A DNA stretch of 64,000 nucleotides from Mogibacterium sp. (GCA_017431685.1 JAFRKO010000010.1:62001-126000); one strand, 5' to 3'. Positions 26,838 through 36,382 are shown, numbered from the stretch's first letter. The notes: a model not told the origin generated them from the letters alone. Translations and numbers: made by a program.

Positions 26838-28322
26838 TTACTTTCTCGGTCCGATGAACTCTCTGAGTATAGCGTTGTCAGGAACGGCATCAGTCGACTC
26901 GATCTTGTCAAAATACTTCATGAACATGAGTATTCTCTTAGCCTCATCGTACTGCTTACTGGATTCAGGGATCGCTTCGAGCAGCGGCTCGGCGAAAGTC
27001 TTGAGCATATTGGTCTCATAAACAGTGCTCGAATTGAACACCACATCTGCGGACGAGCTGTAAGGGAATATGTTTACACTCTCTCCCGCCCTCACCTTAG
27101 GCCATGCCTCTAGCGTGGCTTCGGCATCATACCCTCTGAACTGGTTGTCCCTGACCATGCGGCGCAGCAGTCTGGCGTCAGCTGTGGACAGCCTGTTATG
27201 CCTGTCGACAGCGATCTGAGTCAACGGGCTTATGTATATTTTGAACTTATCTTTTCTCGGAATATTCTCAGTCAGCACATCGTTGAGGCTGTGAATACCC
27301 TCGATTACCAGGATCTGATCCTTTTTCAGAGATGTGATCCGCTTTCCGAAAATCTTTGTGCCGTTGACGAAATCGAACTCAGGTATGTCAACTTCCTTTC
27401 CTGCGAGCAAGTCTTCCATCTGCTGGTTGAAGAGTTCCAGATCGACCGCACCGAGTCCCTCGAAATCCGGTTTGCCGTCAGGACCGGGCGGGGTCATTCC
27501 TCTTTCGACAAAATAGTCATCTGTGCCGAGATACAGAGGATCACTGCCCGTAAGCCTTGCTATTTCAGCGCAGATCCTTTTCGCGGTCGTAGTCTTTCCG
27601 CTGCTCGAAGGGCCGGCTATAAGAACAACCTTTTTGCGGTCTTCGATTATTTTCTCAGCAAACTCCTCGAGCTGTCTGGACTGCAGCCATTCGCTCTCTC
27701 GTATGATCTTATCGGCATTGCCGTCTCTGATTTCCCTGTTTATATCGGCCAGATAGCTGATGCCTGTGTACTTGCGCATGCGCTTGCATTCCGCGTAAGC
27801 CTCGTAAAGCTTGTCGTCATCCCTGTATTTTGGAATTGTATGATTGTGCAGCGCATTAGGCAGTCTGAGAAGCAGTCCGTTCCTGTAAGGCCTGAGGTCA
27901 AAGAGATTGATGCACCCTGATGAAGGAAGCATCATCGAATACATGCAGTTTCTGTAATTATGAAGTTCTGCTATTTCGACTGTCTCTTGCTTTGGCCTCT
28001 CAGCAAATAGTTCTGCCTTTTCAGGGTATCCGAGCGACCTCATTTTTTCTGCAGCTTCTTCTGCTGTGTAGCGCTCTATGACTATCTCGGTGTCATGTCC
28101 GATTATCTTTTCCATCTTATCCCTGATTTTGTGGACATCCGATGTTGTCAGCTGCGCTCCGCCGAGATTTATGTAGCTGTAGTAACCCTGGTTGAGCGAA
28201 TTTCCGATAGTTACATCTGCGTGTTCAAAGACACTTTTGACAGCTTTTAGATAGATTAGGATGGCAGTATTGTGATATGCGCGTTCATCTGTAAACGTCC
28301 TGATTTTAAAATCTCCAGCCAT
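26838..28322 (-). CDS. Uridine-kinase-like nucleoside kinase with tRNA-synthetase-like N-terminus
   Basis: 494 residues. The N-terminal part (about 1-200) resembles the editing/SAD domain of threonyl-tRNA synthetase (YHNTAILIYLKAVKS); the C-terminal part is a P-loop kinase of the uridine kinase/phosphoribulokinase family with VVLIAGPSSSGKTTTAKR, LGTDDYFVERG, and LVIEGIHSLNDVL. The combination is a known family widespread in Clostridia with uncertain physiological substrate. Good ribosome binding site (AGGAGA). Monocistronic with its own terminator. Confidence 0.88.
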   Translation of the reverse strand: MAGDFKIRTFTDERAYHNTAILIYLKAVKSVFEHADVTIGNSLNQGYYSYINLGGAQLTTSDVHKIRDKMEKIIGHDTEIVIERYTAEEAAEKMRSLGYPEKAELFAERPKQETVEIAELHNYRNCMYSMMLPSSGCINLFDLRPYRNGLLLRLPNALHNHTIPKYRDDDKLYEAYAECKRMRKYTGISYLADINREIRDGNADKIIRESEWLQSRQLEEFAEKIIEDRKKVVLIAGPSSSGKTTTAKRICAEIARLTGSDPLYLGTDDYFVERGMTPPGPDGKPDFEGLGAVDLELFNQQMEDLLAGKEVDIPEFDFVNGTKIFGKRITSLKKDQILVIEGIHSLNDVLTENIPRKDKFKIYISPLTQIAVDRHNRLSTADARLLRRMVRDNQFRGYDAEATLEAWPKVRAGESVNIFPYSSSADVVFNSSTVYETNMLKTFAEPLLEAIPESSKQYDEAKRILMFMKYFDKIESTDAVPDNAILREFIGPRK

Positions 28323-28503
28323 ATTGTTTTCTCCTGTTTTTCTCTACATATGTACCTCCGTATTTTACCACTATTCAATTGACTAAAAACACCCCATGCT
28401 TTAAAATGAAACTGATATTGGACATCCAGTTTTTTGGTGTGCATTTTTATCACATTGTCAACCAATGAGGTCACTTATTTTTATTCTTAGGGAGGGATAA
28501 TTA

Positions 28504-30576
28504 ATGAAGAAGGAATATGAACCTCTTTTTACCCCTTGGAAGATCGGCAACGTAGAGATTCCTAACAGGATCGTTCAGACATCTATGGGCGGAACTTCGC
28601 TCTTCGGATGGCTCGAGCCTTGCCACTTCGACAAGGAAGCTGCTCATCACATTCTCGGCCGTGCTCAGGACGGCGTAGGTCTGGTTCTTCCGGGCATGCA
28701 GTGTGTAAGAGACACGATGGGCAGAAGATGGCTCTATCAGAACAAAAAAATGTTCAAGGATCTCGCAGAGTGGATGCCTGAATTCCACAAGACAGGATCC
28801 AAGCTGTTCATCCAGCTCGCAGGCGGATTCGGACGTTCGATGGCTATCAACGACATGTTCGTAAAGATGCTCGAGAACAAGGCATTCGGTGCTGTTTCAA
28901 AGCCTTTCGTAGACATCGAGTACTGCTGCGCTTCAGCAGGTGAGACTCCTAACAGATGGTATCCTTCAATCAAGTCAAGAATGATGACCATCGAAGAGAT
29001 CCAGGAGATGGTAGAAGCTTTCGCAAAGACCGCTAAGCTCTGCAAGGACGCCGGTGTTGACGGCGTTGAGATTCACGCTGTTCATGAGGGTTACCTCCTC
29101 GACCAGTTCACAATCGCAAACATGAACTACAGAACTGACCAGTACGGCGGTTCATTTGAGAACAGATTCAGATTCCCTGTTGAGATCGTACAGGCAATCA
29201 AGAGGGAATGCGGACAGGACTTCCCTGTTGCTCTAAGATACTCCGTAGTATCCAAGACAAAGGGCTGGCTCCAGGGCGCACAGCCGGGCGAAGAATTCGA
29301 AGAGTTCGGACGTGACATGGCTGAATCCGAGAAGGCTATCAAGTACCTCGGCGACATGGGATATGACATGTTCAACTGCGACAACGGTACATATGACGCA
29401 TGGTACTGGGCTCACCCGCCTGTCTATATGCCGGATAACTGCAACTACGAAGACGTTGCTCACATCAAAAACTTCACTGATAAGCCTGTCGTATGCGCAG
29501 GTAAAATGGACATCAAGTTCGCTGCAGAGAAGATCAAAGAAGGCAAGATCGATGCTCTCGGTATCGCACGTCAGAACCTCGTAGACCCTGACTGGGTAAC
29601 CAAGCTCAGAGAAGGCCGCGAAGAAGAAATCAAACCATGTATCAGATGTCACAACGCCTGCTTCAACTTCGCGAAGTCGAAACATACAGCTAACACACAG
29701 CCTCTGTTCGACTCGCTCCAGCTTGCACGCTGCGCTCTGACGCCTTCAACAATGCAGCATAACAAGTATAAGATCGTTCCTGCAAACAATCCTAAGAAAG
29801 TCGCTATCGTCGGCGCAGGATTCGGCGGACTCGAGGCAGCACTCGTACTTAAAAAGAGAGGCCATAAGCCTGTTGTATTCGAGAAGAGCGACAAGATCTT
29901 CGGTCTGTACAACACAGCATCCGCAATGTCCTTCAAGGATGCAGACAAGCAGCTCATGCAGTGGTATGAGAGAGAGCTCAAGAAATGGGATATCGATATC
30001 AGACTTAACAGCGAGGTTAAGGACATCAACTCCCTGCTCAAGGCATATGACGATGTTATCGTATCAGTCGGTACATTCCCTAAGGCTCTCAACATAAAGG
30101 GATTTGACAAGACGATCACATTTACAGACCTCCTGATCGGACCTAAGAAAGACGATTACAAAAAGATCGTCTTCCTCGGCGGCGGACTTTCATCCTGCGA
30201 AGCTGCATATGACGCAGTTCTCGCCGGCAAGAAGCCTGTAGTCGTTGAGTTCCTTGACGACCTTATCGTAGCTCCTGGCACATGCCTTGCTAACTCCTCT
30301 TTCCTGAGAGAGGCTCTGCCGTTCAAGGGAGTTCCTGTACATCTGAGAAGCTCCGTAACCGAGATCGGCGACGGATACTGCATGATCAAGAACTTCGAAA
30401 CAGGCGAAGAATGGAAGGAAGAGTGTGACTGCGTAGTCAACGGAATCGGATTCGTTCCAAATGACCAGTTCGCTTCAATCAAGAACAAGCACCTCCACAG
30501 ATGCGGAACATGCGTCAAGTGGGGAGCTCTGAGAGAAGTAATCTGGAGTGCATGGGATGTAGCAATGAAGATCTAG
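28504..30576 (+). CDS. OYE-family NAD(P)H:flavin oxidoreductase (2-enoate reductase / BaiCD-like)
   Basis: 690-residue flavoenzyme with three parts: an FMN-binding OYE TIM barrel (about 1-375; GVDGVEIHAVHEGYLLDQF, QYGGSFENRFRF), a linker with 4Fe-4S cysteines, and an FAD/NAD(P)H domain (VAIVGAGFGGLEAALVL; second dinucleotide fold IVFLGGGLSSCEAA). Relatives reduce activated C=C bonds of enoates, dienoyl-CoA or steroid/bile-acid intermediates; substrate cannot be fixed. The cluster ligands are C379, C382, C386 and probably C410, so the last spacing is 23 residues rather than the usual 11-12. Codon choice is strongly biased to AAG, ATC, AAC and CTC, unlike neighbours, suggesting high expression. 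Monocistronic: strong ribosome binding site AGGGAGG and terminator. Confidence 0.9.
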   Translation: MKKEYEPLFTPWKIGNVEIPNRIVQTSMGGTSLFGWLEPCHFDKEAAHHILGRAQDGVGLVLPGMQCVRDTMGRRWLYQNKKMFKDLAEWMPEFHKTGSKLFIQLAGGFGRSMAINDMFVKMLENKAFGAVSKPFVDIEYCCASAGETPNRWYPSIKSRMMTIEEIQEMVEAFAKTAKLCKDAGVDGVEIHAVHEGYLLDQFTIANMNYRTDQYGGSFENRFRFPVEIVQAIKRECGQDFPVALRYSVVSKTKGWLQGAQPGEEFEEFGRDMAESEKAIKYLGDMGYDMFNCDNGTYDAWYWAHPPVYMPDNCNYEDVAHIKNFTDKPVVCAGKMDIKFAAEKIKEGKIDALGIARQNLVDPDWVTKLREGREEEIKPCIRCHNACFNFAKSKHTANTQPLFDSLQLARCALTPSTMQHNKYKIVPANNPKKVAIVGAGFGGLEAALVLKKRGHKPVVFEKSDKIFGLYNTASAMSFKDADKQLMQWYERELKKWDIDIRLNSEVKDINSLLKAYDDVIVSVGTFPKALNIKGFDKTITFTDLLIGPKKDDYKKIVFLGGGLSSCEAAYDAVLAGKKPVVVEFLDDLIVAPGTCLANSSFLREALPFKGVPVHLRSSVTEIGDGYCMIKNFETGEEWKEECDCVVNGIGFVPNDQFASIKNKHLHRCGTCVKWGALREVIWSAWDVAMKI

Positions 30577-30597
30577 TTGCTAAATTAAAAAACACAA

Positions 30598-30631
30598 AAA
30601 AATGGCCATCGATAGACCGGTGGCCATTTTT
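30598..30631. terminator. Bidirectional terminator downstream of the OYE gene
   Basis: AAAAATGGCCA (30598-30608) pairs perfectly with 30621-30631. A and T runs on both sides allow termination of the OYE transcript (+) and of anything transcribed on the minus strand through the structured element at 30637-30823. Confidence 0.85.
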
Positions 30632-30636
30632 ATTGA

Positions 30637-30823
30637 ACGCGTCCACATAATAAATCTTGCAGCGAGATGGCTCGAGGAGGAACTGAAGCACACCGCGGCA
30701 GCGCTCTGACGACAGAAGGAACCCGGGAACTCATTCCCGGGGCCACTGGAGGAGCGATGAAGCGGATTGTGCTTCGTAACGACGAGGCACGAGCTAAAAG
30801 ATTTATTCTGCGGATGCGCTTAT
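30637..30823. ncRNA. Putative structured RNA or palindromic element (rod-shaped)
   Basis: No gene fits here, yet the GC-rich sequence folds end-to-end into one long imperfect hairpin. Pairings seen: AATAAATCTT (30649-30658) with 30798-30807; GCTCG (30670-30674) with 30790-30794; GAAGCACA (30685-30692) with 30768-30775; and an apical CCCGGGAA (30722-30729) with 30734-30741 closed by CTCA. A large asymmetric internal loop (30675-30684 opposite 30776-30789) separates outer and inner arms. Size and shape recall 6S RNA, but I do not recognise its conserved bubble. Strand undecided; the minus strand would end at the terminator 30598-30631. A small palindromic mobile element is the main alternative. 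Confidence 0.4.
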
Positions 30824-30831
30824 TAAGACGA

Positions 30832-32604
30832 TCAGTTTTTGTTCCAGATATTTTTGTATTGTTTGTATTTGCCCAGGTCGCTTATTACGTTCCATGGGAT
30901 AAAGCCGCCTTTGAGGCCTGCTTCTTTAAGACCTTTGATCTGGGCTTTGAGCTCTTTCTCTCCGTAATCTTCGGTCGGTGCCCAGTATGGTGTGTTGTAT
31001 CCTGTGATCCAGGTTCGTGCAGCAGCAGGATGCTCAAGATAGTTCTGCATTTTCTTTGCCTTTTTGCCCCAGCTCTTCATGGCGCTGTAAGGATTTCTCC
31101 ACAGTCCTTCAACTCCCATGTGATCAGTGTAAGGCATAGCGCTTATCGCATCCGCTACATTGGCAATGCCCGGCCAGTACTGTCCGTAAGCCGTCATGTA
31201 TCCGTATGCGCTTTCGCCGAAAACATCAACTGAAAAGTAAGCTCCGGACTCGTGGATCTGATCAGCTGCGTAGAAGCAGAAGTTCTGTATCGCCTGCCCT
31301 TTCTCTTCGCCATAATAGTTACGGAACTTCGTCTTGCTGTTCTTCGACATATCATACGCGTTCTCAGGAAATCTCACATAGTCAAACTGTATTTCGTTAA
31401 AGCCGAACTCCTTTATCGCCTCCTGCGCAAGCCTTACGTTGTATTCCCACACATCACGCGAATACGCGCTCGGCCATGTGGATTTTCCGGCGTATTTTAT
31501 ACAGTCTTCCGGATGATCCTTCGCATAGACCGGGTCGTTGAATACGACGATGCGGCCTATCATGTAAACGCCAGTCTCCTTAAGCTTGTCAATACCGCTT
31601 TTATATTTTTTTCGTGAGGTATAAGCTGTCTTATATGACTTTGGCGACCATTCTTTTGCCGTCCTGGCAGGCCATGCGAGAACTCCGTCCTTTATATCCA
31701 CTACTACTGCATTGCAGTCCGTCTTTCTGATAAGTTTTACATAAGAATCAGGATCTGCCGCTGCCGCACAATTTAAGTACATAGCTCTGGCATTTGAGCA
31801 GAATTCATTGCCTTCTATACTGATTCTTTCGTACGGATAATAATCTAGGTTCTTTGCCTTGCCTCCGTAAAGCTCATATCCGTATTTATCGTCTTTTACT
31901 TTGTCGTATACGCCATTTTTGTTGTATACCTTTTCAGCTTTCTTTCGGGTGGCAGCCATGTATTTACTGTAGACAAACCCTTCTGCAGTATCATCCCCAT
32001 CCGGATACTCCACCTTATACTTATGAACCGAACCGTCTTCGAGCAGCATATCATAGCCGGTCACTTTAAGGCACGTACCCTTGGAAGCGAATGATGCTAT
32101 AGAAGGTCCTTTTTCTTTGGAATATATAGTCACCGGTGTCCTTACGTAGACTTCAGTCTCCTGCACCACCCTGTCTGATGTAGGTACCAGGTTTTCCTCC
32201 TTCATGTACAGATCCCCTGCCCCTTCAATGCCGGTATTGTCCACTCTGCAGTAATTGACGCCGTCTATCTTTTTGTTTCCTATAAGCTTTTTGACAGAAG
32301 AACCTCTGACCAGTTTCCCGACTTTAACAGCCTCTGCAGCAGAATCTCTCTGAACCTGCTCAGATGTTTCATCAGATGTCTCCTCATCCATGACAGGTAT
32401 GCCTATCAGGTAAACAGGCACATTTTTTGAAGTGCCGCCTGCAAATACGTACTCCGGCTCAGGAGTAATAATGCTCAGTTTACTTATATATGCAAACACA
32501 AGAATCATGCACGCTAAGACCACCACACAGTTTCCTGCTCTGATCAGGCGCCTGCGGCGTTTTTTCTGTGATTCTTTTCTTGCGTTTCTTTCTGCTCTTG
32601 ACAT
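30832..32604 (-). CDS. GHL13/DUF4015-type putative glycoside hydrolase, membrane anchored
   Basis: 590 residues. A basic N-terminus and one hydrophobic helix (about 24-45) without a clear cleavage site suggest an uncleaved membrane anchor, catalytic part outside. Residues about 60-235 look like one or two SH3-type beta modules. The C-terminal TIM-barrel domain (about 265-585) carries DUF4015/GHL13 features: AVVVDIKDGVLAWPA, MIGRIVVFNDPVYAKDHPE, FNEIQFDYVRFPE, and YFSVDVFGESAYGY. The family is predicted to cleave glycans, perhaps cell-wall linked, without a firm substrate. Divergent from the alpha-galactosidase gene. Confidence 0.8.
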   Translation of the reverse strand: MSRAERNARKESQKKRRRRLIRAGNCVVVLACMILVFAYISKLSIITPEPEYVFAGGTSKNVPVYLIGIPVMDEETSDETSEQVQRDSAAEAVKVGKLVRGSSVKKLIGNKKIDGVNYCRVDNTGIEGAGDLYMKEENLVPTSDRVVQETEVYVRTPVTIYSKEKGPSIASFASKGTCLKVTGYDMLLEDGSVHKYKVEYPDGDDTAEGFVYSKYMAATRKKAEKVYNKNGVYDKVKDDKYGYELYGGKAKNLDYYPYERISIEGNEFCSNARAMYLNCAAAADPDSYVKLIRKTDCNAVVVDIKDGVLAWPARTAKEWSPKSYKTAYTSRKKYKSGIDKLKETGVYMIGRIVVFNDPVYAKDHPEDCIKYAGKSTWPSAYSRDVWEYNVRLAQEAIKEFGFNEIQFDYVRFPENAYDMSKNSKTKFRNYYGEEKGQAIQNFCFYAADQIHESGAYFSVDVFGESAYGYMTAYGQYWPGIANVADAISAMPYTDHMGVEGLWRNPYSAMKSWGKKAKKMQNYLEHPAAARTWITGYNTPYWAPTEDYGEKELKAQIKGLKEAGLKGGFIPWNVISDLGKYKQYKNIWNKN

Positions 32605-32724
32605 TACCTGATATGATTCCTTCCCGCAATGTTCAATTAAACAACATTTGCCTTATGCATTCAACCGGAAAAACACTTAAATAAAAGCCTGACACGCAGC
32701 AAAATTATGAAAAATCATTTACGG

Positions 32725-32737
32725 TATAATGTATAAT
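32725..32737 (+). promoter_or_regulatory. Probable -10 region of the alpha-galactosidase operon
   Basis: Two TATAAT hexamers (32725-32730 and 32732-32737) lie 27-39 nt before the start codon. No good -35 hexamer is seen at 16-18 nt, so an activator may be needed. The rest of the 159-bp divergent intergenic region shows nothing else convincing. Confidence 0.4.
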
Positions 32738-32763
32738 TTAATGGATACATCAAGGAGGCGCCT

Positions 32764-34239
32764 ATGAGCAAAATTGATCTGACACCATTTATCAGTGAAG
32801 GCAACGAATCTGAGATAGTCATTGAACTTCCGTGCAAATCAACAGAAAGAGCATTTTTCAACGGATATCAGACATGGACCGCCTCATATGAGGTCAGGCC
32901 TACCGATACAAACGACGGCATAAAAAGGTTCTTCAGACTGCTTGGCGCTCCCTGGGGCATAACCAAATACGGCGATCACTTTTTCATGGATTACACCGAA
33001 AAACCGGGATGCTTTCACGGATTTACCTATTTTTATAAAAGATATGAAGACACATATTTCTTTATAGGCTCTACTGACGAAACCAACGGCTATACCATCT
33101 TTGATTACGACATGATCAGCGGCAAGCTGAAGATCAGAAAGGACACGGGCAGCAGCAGGTTCGATCAAAGACTTCATATAGCTGCTTTCGAAGGCAGTCA
33201 CGATGAAGTTTTTGATGAATGGTTCGAAGCGTCAGGCGTAAAGCGCCGCCCGGCTGAACCTCTGGCCGGATACGGAAGCTGGTATAACCATTACGACAAG
33301 ATCAACGATGATACGATCACACGTGATCTTGTAGGCGCAGCGGGAATTCTGGAACCGGGAGACCTTTTTCAGATCGATGACGGCTGGCAGGTGCAGGTCG
33401 GTGACTGGGAGTGCAATCGGGAGCGTTTTCCTCGCGGCATGAAAGCATCGGTCGATGATATTCATGACAAAGAGTTCAAAGCAGGCCTGTGGCTGGCTCC
33501 CTACTCGGCTCAGTGCAAGTCACAGCTGGCAAAAAATCACCCGGACTGGCTTCTGAAGCATAACGGCAAGCCATGGTACGCAGGCAGCAACTGGGGCGGT
33601 TTCTTCGCACTTGATATTGATAATCCCGGTGTACAGGATTACCTCAAGCGCACTTTCGATAAAATATTCAACAAATGGGGATTCGATCTGGTGAAGCTCG
33701 ATTTCCTGTACGGAGCTGCACCATGGCAGACTGAAGGCGGCCCATATGATGGTGAAAGCCGCGGAGGACGTATGTGCAGGGCCATGGATTACCTGAGGGA
33801 ATGGTGCGGCGACGGAATGATACTCGGATGCGGTGTTCCGCTCGGACCGGCTTTCGGAAAGGTCGAGTACTGCAGAATAGGATGCGACGCCAGCCTCGAC
33901 TGGAACAATGTGCCGCTCATGAGGAACGTCAACAGAGAATACCCGTCAACAAAGCACGCTATACTCAACACATTCTACAGAAGAGGTCTCGACGGCAAGG
34001 CCTTCCTCAACGATCCGGATGTTTTCTTCCTGAGAAGAGACAACATAAAGCTCAGTGAAGAGCAGGAGGATCTTCACGCAAGAGTGCTGGCACAGTATGG
34101 AAGCTTCTTCCTCACATCTGACAACATGGGTGATTATGACAGGGAACAGCGGGAACATTACAGACAGCTCAGGGCTCTCTGGAACAGCAAAGACTGGACA
34201 GACAGGCACTTTCTGGACTGGATAAATAAATACAAATAA
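32764..34239 (+). CDS. Alpha-galactosidase, GH36 family
   Basis: 491-residue enzyme, short for GH36 (many are about 720) because the N-terminal beta domain is reduced. The TIM barrel shows QIDDGWQ, GLWLAPYSAQ, DLVKLDFLYGA with predicted nucleophile D313, and CRIGCDASLDW with predicted acid/base D375. It would release alpha-linked galactose from melibiose/raffinose-type sugars. The MelB-type symporter gene follows 31 nt later, a classic import-then-hydrolyse pair. No signal peptide, so intracellular. Ribosome binding site AAGGAGG. Confidence 0.87.
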   Translation: MSKIDLTPFISEGNESEIVIELPCKSTERAFFNGYQTWTASYEVRPTDTNDGIKRFFRLLGAPWGITKYGDHFFMDYTEKPGCFHGFTYFYKRYEDTYFFIGSTDETNGYTIFDYDMISGKLKIRKDTGSSRFDQRLHIAAFEGSHDEVFDEWFEASGVKRRPAEPLAGYGSWYNHYDKINDDTITRDLVGAAGILEPGDLFQIDDGWQVQVGDWECNRERFPRGMKASVDDIHDKEFKAGLWLAPYSAQCKSQLAKNHPDWLLKHNGKPWYAGSNWGGFFALDIDNPGVQDYLKRTFDKIFNKWGFDLVKLDFLYGAAPWQTEGGPYDGESRGGRMCRAMDYLREWCGDGMILGCGVPLGPAFGKVEYCRIGCDASLDWNNVPLMRNVNREYPSTKHAILNTFYRRGLDGKAFLNDPDVFFLRRDNIKLSEEQEDLHARVLAQYGSFFLTSDNMGDYDREQREHYRQLRALWNSKDWTDRHFLDWINKYK

Positions 34240-34270
34240 GTTATTGAAACTGAGAAAAGGGTAAAATGCA

Positions 34271-35782
34271 ATGAGCAAAAACAAAGAATCCGCCTTATCG
34301 CAGGCAGGTATCACCGAAAAGCAGGCAAAGCGCAATCTGTGGTTCTTCCCTCTCGGCACTTTCGGGAGAGACATGATCTACAATCTTTTCACTAACTTCA
34401 TCCTTGTCTATGTGCTCTTCACGCACAATCTGACCCCTGCCCAGCTTATGGCTATCACAGGCATAATGATCGGCGCAAGAGTATTCGACGCTCTTAACGA
34501 CCCTCTCATGGGCAATATCATTGAGCGGACAAGGACGCGCTGGGGCAAATACAAACCATGGCTTGTCATAGGTATTTTAAGCACATCTGTCGTTGTTTAT
34601 CTCGCGTTCAATGTAAGGCTCGAGGGATGGGCATTCATATGGTTTTTCGGAATAATTTACTTCGCATACAGCATCGCATATACGATGCACGACATCTCTT
34701 ACTGGGGTATGATACCTTCTCTCAGTAAAGAAGGCAGCACCCGCGATAAACTGACTGCCATGACCAACCTTGCTGCAGGTATCGGCGGAGGACTTGCCGG
34801 CCTCTTTATACCTATGTTAACGACTGGCTCAGGCGCCATCGGAGGCAACGCGCAGACGGCATATGGAGTGGTTGCTCTTATCTTCTGTATACTTTCTCCT
34901 CTCTTCCTCTGCTTCACCATCTTCGGTGTCAGAGAAGACAGATCCTACATGAACACCACCCCTCCTCCGGTCAGTTTCAAAAAGATTATCTCTACGATCA
35001 CCGGAAACGACCAGCTTTCATGGATGTGCCTCATATTTCTCCTGCATCAGATAGGTGCAGACCTGATCGTCGGAGGTATCGGATCGACATATATTTACTT
35101 CACATACGGTTATAAGGGCGGTCTCTATTCACTATTCTCCACGATCGGCCTGTCAGCATCAGGAATACTGCTGATCGCATATCCATGGCTGTCCTCCAAG
35201 TGGAGCAGAAAGAGCCTTATGAAAGGCTTCGGAGTTATCATGACGGTGGGATTTGCCATGATGCTCGCTGCGGGACTGTTTATGCCTGCCACTATGCCAT
35301 CTTTCTGGATCACCACTGTCGGATACATGCTGGCTCAGCTCGGAATGAACTGCTACTACGTGATCATGATGCTCTCGATCATCAATACAGTTGAATACAA
35401 TGAATACAGAAATGGAACCAGAGATGAGGCGATCATCGCTTCAATAAGGCCTTTCTTCACGAAGTTCGGCAGCGCTCTGTGTGTGCTCCTCACAACAGTT
35501 TCATACCTGATCTTCGGAGTCACCAAATACACCAACCAGATCAGTTCACTGGAGCAGGCAGCCAATATGGGCTCCATTACCGAAGCCGACAAGCTGACCC
35601 AGATCGATGCAGTCATAAATTCTGTAAGCAGCGGTCAGAGCCACGGCATACTGCTCGTGATGGTACTCATACCTCTTCTGATGATGCTTGGCGCTTACCT
35701 TCTTTATAGGAAACACTATATACTTGACGAGGATGAATATGACCGAATCGTGAAAGAACTGTCTGTAAAGAAAAATCTGTAG
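34271..35782 (+). CDS. GPH-family sugar:cation symporter (MelB-like)
   Basis: 503-residue major-facilitator-type transporter with 12 helices. The MelB/GPH signature is clear in the first loop region (GARVFDALNDPLMGNIIERT, then RWGKYKPWLVIG), with the Asp-containing helix used for Na+ coupling. Second in an operon with the GH36 alpha-galactosidase, so alpha-galactosides are the likely cargo. Ends at a strong bidirectional terminator. Confidence 0.9.
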   Translation: MSKNKESALSQAGITEKQAKRNLWFFPLGTFGRDMIYNLFTNFILVYVLFTHNLTPAQLMAITGIMIGARVFDALNDPLMGNIIERTRTRWGKYKPWLVIGILSTSVVVYLAFNVRLEGWAFIWFFGIIYFAYSIAYTMHDISYWGMIPSLSKEGSTRDKLTAMTNLAAGIGGGLAGLFIPMLTTGSGAIGGNAQTAYGVVALIFCILSPLFLCFTIFGVREDRSYMNTTPPPVSFKKIISTITGNDQLSWMCLIFLLHQIGADLIVGGIGSTYIYFTYGYKGGLYSLFSTIGLSASGILLIAYPWLSSKWSRKSLMKGFGVIMTVGFAMMLAAGLFMPATMPSFWITTVGYMLAQLGMNCYYVIMMLSIINTVEYNEYRNGTRDEAIIASIRPFFTKFGSALCVLLTTVSYLIFGVTKYTNQISSLEQAANMGSITEADKLTQIDAVINSVSSGQSHGILLVMVLIPLLMMLGAYLLYRKHYILDEDEYDRIVKELSVKKNL

Positions 35783-35805
35783 AAGTGTATAATCAGATTT
35801 GAACG

Positions 35806-35853
35806 AAAAAAAGCCACGCTTCCTGCCGGATTACGGTTCAGAAGCGTGGTTTT
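35806..35853. terminator. Bidirectional terminator between symporter and queT
   Basis: CCACGCTTC (35814-35822) pairs with GAAGCGTGG (35841-35849), flanked by a run of A on the left and TTTT on the right. Serves two convergent genes. Confidence 0.85.
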
Positions 35854-35865
35854 CAGATTCAATGA

Positions 35866-36372
35866 TTACATATTATCTGAAGAAGTTTTGAAGATGCGGT
35901 CTGCATTCTTCAGAAGCGCAGTGCACAGCAGCTCTCCGAGCACATAGCAGCCTGCTATCTCGCCCAGCAGAATCTGGAACATCAGTACAGGGATGGCTAT
36001 GTCTACTACACCATATCCGTACCTGAGTACGAAAGGCACGATCAGTGCGTTGGCGATTACTGCAGGCAGCGGTACGAGCCAGCGGTTATTTCGGAGCAAA
36101 TATCCTAATACGGCTCCGATCAGTGTGGCAATGCTTCCGAAGATCACGTCGAGCATGATGCCTCCTCCGATGAGGTTGGCGATCAGGCAGCCTATGAAAA
36201 GTCCCGGAACCGCTGCAGGAGTGAACATAGGCAGAATGCAAAGGGCTTCAGCTATTCTCACCTGCACCGGACCGAATGATATCGGCGCAAAAACCATTGT
36301 GAGAACCACATAAAGGGCGGCAATAACAGCGCCCTGAGTGATTCTCAGAACTCTTGGATCTCTGTTTTTCAT
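35866..36372 (-). CDS. queT: QueT-type ECF transporter S component (queuosine precursor)
   Basis: 168-residue membrane protein with about six helices and the QueT N-terminus (RITQGAVIAALYVVLTMVFAP) and conserved FGPVQVRIAEAL. QueT family members deliver a queuosine precursor (preQ0/preQ1 or queuine) together with a shared ECF module, which is not in this window. It is transcribed from a good promoter at 36466-36494 with a structured leader of roughly 85 nt. Monocistronic here. Confidence 0.88.
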   Translation of the reverse strand: MKNRDPRVLRITQGAVIAALYVVLTMVFAPISFGPVQVRIAEALCILPMFTPAAVPGLFIGCLIANLIGGGIMLDVIFGSIATLIGAVLGYLLRNNRWLVPLPAVIANALIVPFVLRYGYGVVDIAIPVLMFQILLGEIAGCYVLGELLCTALLKNADRIFKTSSDNM

Positions 36373-36382
36373 TAATTGCTTT

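Noticed and set aside
30637-30823. Cobalamin riboswitch or SRP RNA
   Set aside because: A GCCACTGG string is present but the rest of the cobalamin core is not; the SRP GGAAGGAAGCAGC-type loop is absent.
30667-31233. 188-codon plus-strand open frame beginning inside the rod-shaped element
   Set aside because: Antisense to the 3' end of the GHL13 gene and arising from the palindrome; low-quality protein with repeated Arg/Gly and no family features.
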